This document shows, one piece after another, positions 44,762 through 55,877 of a stretch of 64,000 bases of DNA. The position numbers were made by a program, and so were the translations under genes. The notes under the pieces were generated by a model, which saw only the letters and a program-made list of their open reading frames with translations, searched no databases and was not told the DNA's origin. Where the stretch lies: the NCBI RefSeq assembly GCF_018687715.1, contig NC_056756.1:36490480-36554479 (forward strand). Direction: 5' to 3'. How positions within the stretch are numbered: the first letter of the stretch is position 1; each line of letters starts with the position of its first letter. This DNA is from Carya illinoinensis (taxonomy: Eukaryota; Streptophyta; Magnoliopsida; Fagales; Juglandaceae).

Positions 44762-47700
44762 AGTTTTTTTGCTATTCTTATTTGATACAATGATAAAAAT
44801 TAAATTAAATAAACTTGAATTAAAAAAAAGTTAAACATAAGTTTAGTTCTATCGTATTTTTTACAAAGAAATTAAAAGAAACAATTCGTTTGCTAGACAA
44901 CTTAAAAATAAATACAATTTTGAATTGGTTAGAGTCGGTTCAAATCAATCTAAAATCGGCAAAAACAATCGATTAGCGTGGTTCAGTGAACGATTCAAAA
45001 TGTTCACAAAAATCGGTTCAGTCTCTCACTGGTTCAATTTGAATCACCCAAATTAACTTGAATCGAATCATTTTTTCAACACTAGGAGAAGCTTGTAATT
45101 GGTTGGCCCTAAATATTTATGGTCAACATTTGCTTAATGTGAGACAAGTTGCATATGGCTCATGTGCTTGTCATGATACATGTGTTTGTGATCTGATTTT
45201 GTTGATGAGAGACTCAATGTTGACATCATGAGTTACTACAATAAATCTAAGATTTTGTATCGGTTTAGAAAATGTGACAGCCACAAAACCGCCGTCAAAG
45301 ATATTATTTGAACGACGTTTGCAAGTATAAATAGATAATAATAATTATATCTATACATATATATATATATATATCTTGGTCAATCGGTTCAGCTAGGTGT
45401 GTAAGAAGTACTGTATATATTTTTGAAGCTAATTCACATATTTCAAATGTATTGATCTTTTGGTACTTGGGCTCCCATTAATCAGGTGAAGTAGTTGGAA
45501 TTAGGCCAAACTAGATCTCATGGCTCCATTATAATATATATATATATATATATATATGCTTTCTTTGGAAGATTCGGATCGAGTCCCTTTTTTTAAATAA
45601 TTTTCTCATACTTTTAGAAAGAATTAAATGAGCTCAATCATAATTCGATTATTTGGATGATGATAATAATTAATTATAGTACAAGATAAGCACAAGCTAA
45701 TTAGATAGATATTTCTTAGTTATAATTATTGAAATATAACAACACTTATTTAAATTTTGAACCATTGCAAGATCAATATGATTGAAATTATATCTATATA
45801 ATCGGGTTCTGAATCATGTAAGCACTAATTCAGTGAATCATACGATTCAACAAATTAAATTGAGCGATTCATGAAAATTTTGAATTGGATATTTCAAAGT
45901 TAATACATGTATTAAAAATTCATAACAAGTATTTTATATCTTGTATAAATGGATATCAAATATAAATTCATTAACTAATTATAATAAAGATGCAATTAAT
46001 ATATTTAATCTCAATTGTTGACACTATTTTGCCTTATATACAAAAAAGATAATGACCATTATTTTATACTCACATGAAAAATATAGTATTTTATGTATAA
46101 CCATAAATTTAATATAGAAACTCATTCCCCTCCTTAATTTCTTGTTCAACTAAAAAAAAATAAAGAACTTCATGTTTTATTATTCAATTTTTTTGCTATT
46201 CTTATATGGTACAATGATAAATAAATAAAAAATGAATTAAAAAAAATGGTTAAACATATGTTTAGTTCTATCATATTTTTGTACAAAGAATTTAAAAGAA
46301 ACAACTCATTTGCTAGACAATTAAAAAATAAATAAAATTTTGAATTGATTAAAGCCGGTTCAAGTCAGTCTAAAATTGGCTAGAACAATCGATAATATTG
46401 GAGTGGTTCAATGAACGATTCGAAATGTTCATAAAAATCAGTTCGGTTTCTCACTAGTTCAATTTGAATCACCCAAATTAACTTGAATCGAATCATTTTT
46501 TCCACACTAGGATAAGCTTGTAATTGGTTGGCCCTAAATATTTATGGTCAACACTTGCTTACTGTGAGACAAGTTGCATATGGCTCATGTGCTTGACATG
46601 ATGCATGTGTGTGTGTGATTTGATTTTGTTGATGAGGGACTAAGTTGTCATGAACTAATACAATAGATTTAAGATTTTGTATCGGTTTAGAAAATGTGAC
46701 AGTCACAAAACCGTCGTCAAAGATGTTATTTAAACGAAGTTTGCAAGTCTAAACAGATAACAATAATTATATCTATACATATATACCTTGGTCGATCGGT
46801 TCAACTAGGTGTAAAAGAAGTAAGTACTATATATATATATTTTTGAAGCCGATTCACATGTTTGGAATGCATTGATCTTATGGTACTTGGGCTCCCATTA
46901 ATCAGGTGAAGTAGTTGGAATTAGTCCAAACTAGATCTCGTGGCTCCATTATATAATATATATATATATATATATGCTTTCTTCGGCTGATTCGGATTGA
47001 GTCCCTTTTTTAAATAATTTTTTCATACTTTTAAAAAGAATTAAATGAGCTCAATCAATAATCGATCTTTTAGGATTATGATAATAATTAATTACAGAAT
47101 AAGATAAGCACAAGCTAATTAAATAGATATTTCTCAGTTATAATTATTGAAATATAACGACGCTTATTTAAGAACGATTGCAAGATCAATAGGATTGAAA
47201 TTATATCTATATAATTGGGTTTTGAATCATGTAAGCACTGATTCAGTGAATCATACGATTCAAGAAATTGAATTGAGCGATTCATGACAATTTTGAATTG
47301 GATATTTCAAAGTTAATAAATGTATCAAAAATCATAAAAATTCATAACAAGTATTTTATATCCTGTATAAATGGACATAAAATATAAATTCATTAACTAA
47401 TTATAATAAAGATGTAATTTATATATTTAATCTCAATTTTTGACACTATTTAGCCTTATATAGGAAAAAGATAATGATCATTACGTGATAATCACATGAA
47501 AAATATAGTATTTTATTTATAACCATAAATTTAATATAGAAACTCATTCATATTCTTAATTTTTTGTTCAACTAAAAAAAATAAAGAACTTCGTGTCTGA
47601 TTATTCAATTCTTTTGTTATTCTTATTTGATACAATGATAAAAAAAAATTAAAAAAAAATTGAATTTAAAAAAAAAAAAAGGTTAAACATATGTTTAGTT

Positions 47701-49365
47701 CTATCATATTTTTGTACAAAGAAATTAAAAGAAACAATTTGTTTGCTAGACAACTTAAAAATAAATACAATTTTGAATTGGTTAGAATCGGTTCAAATCA
47801 GTCTAAAATCGGCTAGAACAATCCATTGGAGTGGTTCAGTGAACGATTCAAAATGTTCACAAAAATTGGTTCGGGTTCTCACTGGTTCAATTTGAATCAC
47901 CCAAATTAACTTGAACTGAATCATTGTTTCGACACTAGGAGAAGTTAATAATTGGTTGGCCGTAAATATTTATGGTCAACAGTTGCTTAATGTGAGACAA
48001 GTTGCATATGGCTCATGTGCTTGCCTTAATACATGTGTGTGTGTTCTGATTTTGTTGATGAGGGACTGAGTTGGCATGAGCTACCACAACAGATTTAAGA
48101 TTTTGTATCGGTTTAGAAAATGTGATAGCCACAAAACCATCGTCAAAGATATTATTTGAATGACGTTTGCAAGTAAAAATAGATAACAATAATTATATAG
48201 ATATCAATATATATATTGGTTGATCGGTTCAGTTAGGTGTATAAGAAGTACTATATATATTTTTGAAGCCGATTCACATATTTGAAATGTATTGATATTA
48301 TGGTACTCGGGCTCCCACTAATCACTTGACGATCAAATACTTTCCAAACAAGCCCCAAAATCATGAAAGCTATTCCACTCCCTTGATACACTACACATTG
48401 TCACTCTTCCTTTATGTTATTTGGATAAAAGTTGGATGCCTGATTGAAGAGTGTTAGATTTTATGAATGTTTTAAGGCTTTCAAATCTTTTAACTCCACT
48501 TTAAGTTCCTCCCTCAAAGTGAGTTCTAAAGCTAGAAAAATCATAATCCGGTTTTGAATCATGTATGTACTGATTCAGTGAATCATACGATTCAACAAAT
48601 TGAATTGAGCGATTCATGAAAATTTTAAATTTGATATTTTAATGTTAATAAATGTATTAAAAATCATAAAGATTTATAACAAGTATTTTATATCTTGTAT
48701 AAATGGATATAAAATATAAATTCGTTAACTAATTATAATAAAGATGTAATTTATATATTTAATCTCAATTGCTGACACTATTTTGACTTATATACGAAAA
48801 AGATAATGACCATTATGTTATAATCACATGAAAAATATAGTATTTTATGCATAACCATAAATTTAATATAGAAACTCATTCCTATTCTTAATTTTTTGTT
48901 CAACTAAAAAAACTAAAGAAATTCATGTCTTATTATTCAATTTTTTTGCTATTCTTATTTGATACAATGATAAAAATAAAATTGAATTAAAAAAAAAAAA
49001 GGTTAAACATATGTTTAGTTTTATCATATTTTTATATAAAGAAATTAAAAGAAACAACTCATTTGTTAGACAACTTAAAAATAAATACAATTTTGAATTT
49101 GTTAAAGTCGGTTCAAATCAATCCAAAATTGGCTAGAACAATCGATTGGAGTGGTTCAGTGAACGATTCAAAATGTTCACAAAAATTGGTTTAGTTTCTC
49201 ATTGGTTCAATTTGAATCACCCAAATTAACTTGAACTGAATCATTGTTTCAACACTAGGAGAAGCTAGTAAGACGTGGTTGGCCCTAAATATTTATGGTC
49301 AACACTTGCTTAATGTGGGACAAGTTGCATATGGCTCATGTTCTTGCCATGATACATGTGTGTGT

Positions 49366-51549
49366 TGTGATGACCCGCTTTTGAGTGTATTTTTGCGGAA
49401 ATAATTGTTTTTATTTTAATTAATATATCAGTTATTTTATTTTAATTTATTTGCGTTTTAAAAATTGGGTTTTAATTTAATTTAATTTATTTGAGGTTGT
49501 GTTTTATTTCTTTAAGTTGTTTTGTGGTTTTTAATCTTTTTCGGCGGTTTGGTTCGTTTTCCCGGAATGAGGATTGGACCTCATCTCTTTTCACATCATT
49601 TTCTTTTTTTCTCTTTTTCTTCTTTTCTTTTTCTTTTCTTTTTTTTTTCTTTTCTTTTCCTTTTCTTCTTTTTCTTTTTTTTTCTTCTCCTTTCCCCTGC
49701 TTCCCGCTCGACCGAACCCCCCCCGTGCTCTCTCTCTCTCTCTCCTCCCTCTCCCTCACGCCGGCGTCACCTTCTCCAGCCCCTACCGCCGCCGTCCGGC
49801 CACCGTTCGGCCTCCCACCGGTCCCATTCTCTTCCTCTCCCTCCGGTGCACCACCCCTCCAAAACTCACCCCCAACCGGCCGACCATTTGGCCGAAAAAG
49901 CACCAAGAAGGGCGCAAGGATTTTGCTCCGATCCGCCGCCGTCGCTCCACCTCCGGCCACCATTTCTTCACCACTTCATCACCGACTCCTTGCCATCCTA
50001 ACCCACCCATTTCCGGCCTCCAATGACCACCGGAACAGCTCCTACGAGCTTAGTTTCCGTTTTGGGTAATCCGGCCATTTCCGGCCATTCCGCCGCCACC
50101 CACGGCCGTTCATCACTTCCAATAGCTTCACAACCATCCCTAGACCATTCCCTATCAATTTCGTGTCCTAGTTTGTCCCCGTTCAAAAGTGGGTTTTTCA
50201 AACCCACGGCCACAGTGAATTTTCACTGTGACGTTGCTGTTTTTCCGCCGTTTGCAACGCCGCTTGTTTTCTAAAATTTCCGTATAGCGCTGTAAGTATT
50301 TTCCAAACCCTATTTTCAGATTTTAATATATATTGCTCATTCATTTATTTACTGTTATTGGTTGTTGATTCCAGACTGAGTCCGAGGAGTTTCAGGGGTC
50401 GGATGGATGGAGGACGGAGTTGTCTGTTTATTTGTTTTATGTTGTTTGATTATTTTATTATACATTGTTATGGCATTACATGGTGCATGCACGTGTGTTT
50501 GTGGAATTGGTGAAAAGCCTGTGTATTGGCGTGAGTGGTTTTATGGGTGCGTGTGTATCACGAGCCCAAGCCGGGATGGGTTATTATCTCGGTGGAGCTC
50601 CTCTGGTCACTCGGGAGCGGAATAAACTGAGTGATGTCCCCTGAGTTGTCGAGAGAGATGACGGGAGCGGGGCTAGGGGATGCTTGGCTACGAACGCGCC
50701 GGGCGCGGAACCGGGCATCGCCCTACTCACCGACTCCGTGGCCCTTCGCTGGCGAGGGCTAGAGGATGCTTGGCTACGCACGCGCGGGGCGCGGAACTGG
50801 GCATCGCTCGTTAGGTGTCACAGGCGTGGTGGTACTCTACGGTGTGACACTGGAACTAGGGTGTGCGGATGACCCCTAGGGGAGGTCATGGTGCATACGG
50901 TTAAAATTGGATAATGGTTTATGAGGCCAAATGGGACTTTTGGCATGGGCCAGATGGACTTCTGGCGAGATATTGGGCCGGATGGACTTCTGGCGAGATA
51001 TTGGGCCAAATGGACTTTTGGCGGCCAAATGTGACTTTTGGCGTGTTTTTTTCGGAAAGGATGTGTTTTTGGGCCAAAGGGGTTTTTTGGCGTGTGTGGA
51101 AAACTGGTGTTTTTGGGCTTTGGGCATTGGGCATGGTTCATGCATATTGTTTGAGTTTTATGTGTTTTTATCTGGTAGTGTTTGGGTTTTACTTACCTGC
51201 GGTACCATTCGTGGTTCCGTAGCTTTTGGTGCAGAGTTAGAGGACAAAGAGGAGGAGGCTGAGCCCGAGGGTGCGGCTCCGCCGGGTTGCTGATGCTATC
51301 TTTTTATTTGTTAAAACTGTATTTGTGTTTTGTAATATTTTATCTATGTATGTTTTAAACAGCTTGTATTAAGTTAAGAAAAATTCTGGTACTTAGTTAT
51401 GACTTTCGTTATCCGCTGCGTGTTTCTCTGTACACATCTATTGCCTTGCACACACTCGGCACCCGTCGATGGGATGGTGACCCGGGTTGTCACCATCCGG
51501 ACGTCTCAATTTCCCCGTGTTCGGGCGTGGGGATTTTGGGGGCGTCACA
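49366..51549 (+). mobile_element. Solo LTR C inside the tandem array, opposite orientation (2.2 kb)
   Basis: It runs TGTGATGACCCGCTTTTGAG...GGGGGCGTCACA, with TGTGT on both sides (49361-49365 and 51550-51554), a perfect TSD. It is the reverse complement of solo LTR B with few differences, including the same roughly 29 bp repeat expansion (50931-51030). The array sequence continues across the site ('gatacatgtgtgt' then 'gatctaattttgttg'). The C/T-rich ORFs at 49490-50070 are compositional. Confidence 0.93.
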
Positions 51550-52357
51550 TGTGTGATCTAATTTTGTTGATGAGAGACTGAGTTGGCATGAGCTAATACA
51601 ATAGATTTAGGATTTTGTATCGGTTTACAAAATGTGACAGCCACAAAACTGTCGTCAAAAATATTAATTGAACGATGTTTGCAAGTAAAAATAGATAACA
51701 ATAATCATATATAAATATATATGTCTTGGTCGATCGGTTCAGTTAGGTGTATAAGAAGTACTGTATATATTTTTGAAGCCGATTCACATATTTAAAACGT
51801 GTTGATCTTATGGTGCTAGGGCTCTCATTAATCACTTGACAATCAAATATTTTCCAAACAGGCCCCACAATCATGAAAGCTATTCCGCTCCATTGGTACA
51901 CTACACATTGTCACACTTCCTTTATGTTATTTGGATAAAAGTTGGATGCCCAATTGAAGAGAGTATTAGATTTTATGAATGTTACAAGTCTTTCGAATAC
52001 TTTAACTCTACTTTAATTTCCTTTCTCAATTCATAATTGAGTTCTGAATCATGTAAGCACTAATTTAGTAAATCATACAATTCAACAAATTGAATTAAAC
52101 AATTCATGAAAATTTTAAATTTGATATTTCAATGTTAATAAATGTATTAAAAATCATAAAGATTGATAACAAATATTTTATATCTTATGTAAATGGATAT
52201 AAAATATAAATTCATTAACTAATTATAATAAAGATGTAATTTGTATATTTAATCTCAATTGTTGACACTATTTTGATTTATATACGGAAAAAATAATGAC
52301 CATTATGTTAAAATCACTTGAAAAATATAGTATTTTATGCATAACCTTAAATTTTAA

Positions 52358-52700
52358 CACTACAAGAAAAACAGTTTTTTTCAGCATTTGATTTTGTCGC
52401 AAAAGGTATTAAAATTTGCTGTAAATGAGTTTTTCAATCGGTTTTCACATTGACGCCCGTTGGACGCTAAAGAAGTGTTGCTTCTGCTTTTTATCAATGA
52501 TTGCAAGAAATGTTGGAAATAAAACTATTTCGAGCAATTTTTTATCGCCACAAATGACCCATAATTTGACAGAAACCCTCTTCTAAACCATGGAGTTAAA
52601 ATTTTTCGGCATAATCGGTAACCGCAAATGAATTTTTTGCGGCAATTTTCTAAGGTATTACCGACGATTGTTTTCCGCCGCAAATAGTGTTGCAAATTTT
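52358..52700 (+). mobile_element. CACTA (EnSpm) transposon terminus and subterminal region
   Basis: The sequence CACTACAAGAAAAACAG at 52358 is the canonical plant CACTA terminal inverted repeat, preceded by a possible 3-bp TSD (TAA). The next 340 bp repeat short motifs in both orientations, such as 'ttgcggcaa', 'ccgcaaat' and 'tgtcgcaaaa'. These resemble subterminal transposase-binding sites. It cuts the last unit of the tandem array. The opposite terminus (...TTGTAGTG) was not found before 64000. No transposase domain is recognisable in the window. Confidence 0.85.
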
Positions 52701-52879
52701 AAAAATGAAATACCCCATTTAAAAAAAGAGAATTAAAAAAAAAAAAAAGCATTAAACAGGATACATGAAACATTCATATTATAGTTGGCACTGTAGCATA
52801 AAATCAAATAGAAGGCAGAAGGCACATCAAACACATGATTTTTGACTTTTATAATGCCTCCATAATAGAGATCTGTGAA
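52701..52879. other. AT-rich link between CACTA end and first gene fragment
   Basis: A poly-A run at about 52736-52748 and no ORF. It may be the 3' untranslated part of the chimeric minus-strand unit. Confidence 0.4.
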
Positions 52880-53206
52880 TTCTGCTTCTGAATCCATGTT
52901 GGCCATCCCCAACGCTGTTGAATTCTGATGCTGTACACGAATATGCAGTGTCTTCGGATGATAAGATACGCAGTATTCTGTTCAGGAACTGTAATACAAA
53001 TCATCATGATATAGCGCGTTTCACTAGATTTGCAGTAGATAACAACGTTTCCTTAAAAATAATTTGCAGTGCAAAACAATAAAGTCAATATCTTGTGACA
53101 AACTACAAAAGAGACTTACTGGGTTGAGAGCACCACCCAAAGCATGATGCAAATTACGGACTTCTGAGACCAACTTCATGGAACCACTAATGCAACCAGC
53201 AAGGAC
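52880..53206 (-). pseudogene. Cystathionine gamma-synthase gene fragment (two exons)
   Basis: Exon 53206-53120, between an AG acceptor and a GTAAGT donor, encodes 29 residues: 'VLAGCISGSMKLVSEVRN' then 'LHHALGGALNP'. After an intron the next exon starts at 52977 with 'NTAYLIIR' and, after a small deletion that loses the usual Gly-Met and shifts frame, 'KTLHIRVQHQNSTALGMA'. These match consecutive exons of plant cystathionine gamma-synthase, the plastid PLP enzyme that commits O-phosphohomoserine to methionine. The PLP lysine and the rest of the gene are absent. The intron is kept, so genomic DNA was captured. The similarity ends near 52900. It is one of several unrelated fragments on this strand within the CACTA region. 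Confidence 0.85.
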
Positions 53207-53529
53207 CTGTAATAAGAAAACTTCTTGTGCTTAACTTCATATATATAGACAGCCCACTTCTTTATATTGTTTTAACTAAATAAGCCGCCAGTATACTTTT
53301 AAAAAAATACTACAAACTATATATATACCATAAAGAGGAAAAACATGACCAACCAAGTTATTCCTTCCTTGAACGAGACAAGCAATCTTTGAAACATGAG
53401 TGAGATTGATCATGTGAAAATCATGCAAACTACAAACTATATATATACCATAATATTGTCTCCTAATAACTTGAAAACCAAAATTTACTTACACAGAAAA
53501 AAGCAAGAACCTATTTATATAAATCTCAC
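53207..53529. other. Intron-like spacer
   Basis: AT-rich, no ORF. A 20 bp sequence 'tacaaactatatatatacca' occurs twice (near 53310 and 53430). Confidence 0.45.
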
Positions 53530-53928
53530 CCCCTAGAGTGCATCTTCTCTAATACGGATATAGCCTCAATGGCAATGCATGAAACCATGTCAATAGACAT
53601 TCTGTATTTAAAAGGAAAGAAGTTAAGGTCAGATGGGCACAACCGATCACTTCATTAACAAATAGAAAGTATCAATTTGAAAAAGAAGCTTACGTGTGTG
53701 ACTTAGTATTCCAAACATCCCACAAACTTTGCCCAAGCACATCCATGACCTGGAAACGGTAATAAAAAATTATCTTATAGATTCTGAAAGCAGAGCTAAC
53801 AAACTATGAATTCACTGATGTGAGATAAAACTGAGCCTATGAAAGTGAATAACACATATTTTGTATAGTAGTCACCATGCCGGCCCTTATAATGAACTCG
53901 TGGAACACCATGACTGCCGCCAAGTGCA
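53530..53928 (-). pseudogene. MUT9-like / casein-kinase-1-type kinase fragment (three exons)
   Basis: Three exons read 5' to 3' on the minus strand. Exon 53928 to about 53866 gives '[17 protein letters not shown]'. Exon 53749-53694 gives 'VMDVLGQSLWDVWNTKSHT'. Exon 53601-53530 gives '[20 protein letters not shown]' plus 'HSRG'. The last two join in phase 2 (AC|A) with GT-AG borders. They match the N-lobe and hinge of plant MUT9-like kinases, nuclear CK1-related kinases that phosphorylate histone H3 and clock or light-signalling proteins. The catalytic loop (HGDxKPEN) lies just beyond the last exon and is absent. The fragment cannot be an active kinase. Confidence 0.82.
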
Positions 53929-53934
53929 CTGCAC

Positions 53935-54760
53935 AAAAAACAGTCATAACCATATAATGCAAGCTTTAAAGAACCAGTAATACATTACACCCAAGCATAT
54001 TATAGACTTCCTATGTTCATGAGATCATTCACAAATTTTTATTTGTGGTCCATATGCATGCATTTGACCTACAAAAAACAAAATATTACTTGAAAACTGA
54101 AGTATATATGACTAGGTATCAACTCATAAGAAAAAAGTAACAACCACGTTAACCAAATACAGCTGCATCATAAACACTTATATTTACTGAGAAGAAAGAA
54201 AAGAGAAGGAAATGACAATGACACAAAGGAAATGAACAACAATAACCATTTCCATATCCAGAGGAAGTTTATGAGAATGTAAATATTGGGACTTTGTAAG
54301 CCTTGGCAAAATATCACTTTACATAACCAGAGGAAGTTTATGAAATATCTCTAGAGTGGTACTCCCCCTTTGTTTTTTGCATAAACCAAGTCATTGAATC
54401 TCAGAAAAACCATTTTGTAGAAATCAATGTCAAACCCTGGAATTATTATGATATTGTAAACTTTAGAACGTAGTTTAAGATGTCATTAACTTGCAAAAAC
54501 AAAAAATCTAAGTTCAAATGCATTATGCAGTTCAGTTCATGAACTTTATCCAGGGCCCACCCACTTTATATATTTTCTATACACCAAATTTCTCTACATT
54601 TTCACTAACAACCCTTAGGTGGAAAATGAACAAGGAAATGATTGATTATGAGATATTCTTATTCATGAGAATGTAGCCAAACTGACAGTAAAATAAAACA
54701 TGCAAACAAAGGAATGTAGGCTGTTGAGAATTTGAGCTTAAGCCAAATAAAACAAAGTAC
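53935..54760. other. Intron-like or captured spacer, no gene seen
   Basis: AT-rich DNA. A short direct repeat 'ccagaggaagtttatga' occurs at about 54260 and 54323. No coding segment is recognised. Confidence 0.45.
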
Positions 54761-54839
54761 CTTCTCCAATATACTCAATTATAAAATCGCCTTTATTGAA
54801 ATTTTCTGCAGCTACTGATCTCCAACCACAAAATTCTGT
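54761..54839 (-). pseudogene. SET-domain histone methyltransferase exon fragment
   Basis: The 79 nt exon lies between a CAG acceptor and a GTACTT donor. It encodes 'TEFCGWRSVAAENFNKGDFI' followed by 'IEYIGE'. This is the opening of a SET domain (the G-W/x-G-x-x-A and 'EYIGE' elements), most like plant ASH1-homologue/SDG-type H3K36 or H3K4 methyltransferases. The first Gly-x-Gly is altered (GWR), and the catalytic NHS and tyrosine motifs are absent because only one exon is present. It is a captured fragment with no enzymatic role. Confidence 0.75.
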
Positions 54840-55357
54840 CTGATAAGGAAGATAAACATTTATTAGTACCGCAACTTAGAAAACAAAACTTTTTCCAGTC
54901 ATGAGTATCTTCAATAGGTCTTTGACATTATCTGAGCATTTAATATTATAAATGTATATGATACTAATGCATGCCTAGATATGCTTAGTGTCTAAGTAAG
55001 ACTGTGAAGATCTTCATTGTACATATATGTTCAGCTTTTGCACATATATAAACAATCTTCATTGTAAAACTGTGAAGATCCAAAGGCAATTGAAGTATGA
55101 ATTCTATTTTTTGTGAAAATATCCCAAAAGTAACAACTACAAATGGATTTCAAAGTTTTCTCACATAGATAAACTGTAGTACAAGATAAATGGCATACAT
55201 TTTTCTTCTCAGAGCCTTGTTTGCTAGTAGAATACCAGATTTTCATATAAGGAAAGAAAAGCAAGGAAAGTGTAGGAATAAGGTAGTGCATTCTGTATAT
55301 CCATGAAAATAGTCCAGTCCTTGATAAGAGTAGATAGTTACCCCATAGTAATGAGTA
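54840..55357. other. Unassigned DNA left of the copia element
   Basis: AT-rich with no recognised gene. 'cttcattgta' recurs at 55010 and 55055 in a small local duplication. The sequence resumes at 60681 after the copia insertion. Confidence 0.4.
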
Positions 55358-55806
55358 TGTTGAGGACTGGTAGGAGACAGAGATGATTCTAAATAAAAGG
55401 AGAGACGAAATTTAACGTGATTCAGCAATTGCCTACGTCCACAGCTGCTGTAACTTCACTATGAAACAGTTTTTACAAAAAACTCTCTCTGTAAACTCTC
55501 TCTGCTCACCCACTCTATTCTCACTTCTCTGCACCACTCTACACGCAGCACACACTCACTTATTTTCTCTCTACACTTGTCTACACTACTCACTCACCTC
55601 ATCAAAACACTTCTATTTATAATAAGGATAGGGAGTCGTCGGTGACAGTCAGCTGGAGGAGTTGAGAAGGTGCAGCCGCACCTTTTGAATTCGGTGCATT
55701 CAGTGCTGAGATTTTCTTCTTCCTTTTGGTGCATTAAATGAGCATAGAATTTGGAGTAGCCGGTGCATGCAATGCATGACTCACTATTTTGTCTCCATTT
55801 GTAACG
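55358..55806 (-). repeat. 3' LTR of the copia element
   Basis: TGTTGAGGACTGGTAGGAGA at the left, GTAACG at the right (CA changed to CG). Purine tract AAGTGGGAGAT abuts it on the minus strand (55817-55807). It carries CT-rich leader-like sequence. Confidence 0.9.
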
Positions 55807-55877
55807 ATCTCCCACTTGGAGACAAATGAGTCTACATATCTTCATAGCAACCATCATAGCAACTTCAAGTCATGCCT

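Larger units (their letters stand above)
39379..52357. repeat. Tandem array, seven units of about 1.3-1.43 kb, with two insertions
   Basis: The landmark 'gggtt(t/c)tgaatcatgtaag' recurs at about 39535, 40846, 42265, 45803, 47217, 48550 and 52039. After removing two solo LTRs the spacings are about 1311, 1419, 1431, 1414, 1333 and 1300 bp. The units are AT-rich and non-coding. Two linkers alternate. The short type (before units 1, 2, 6 and 7) contains about 70 bp of the Reina LTR end plus 'gtcacacttcctttatgtta'. The long type (before units 3, 4 and 5) contains 'ggtgaagtagttggaattag' and an (AT)n run. The last unit is cut by the CACTA terminus at 52358. Confidence 0.9.

Noticed and set aside
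49491..50069. 192-codon plus-strand ORF, the longest in the array region
   Set aside because: It is open in three overlapping frames because of a C/T-rich tract in solo LTR C. There is no domain and it is mirrored in solo LTR B.
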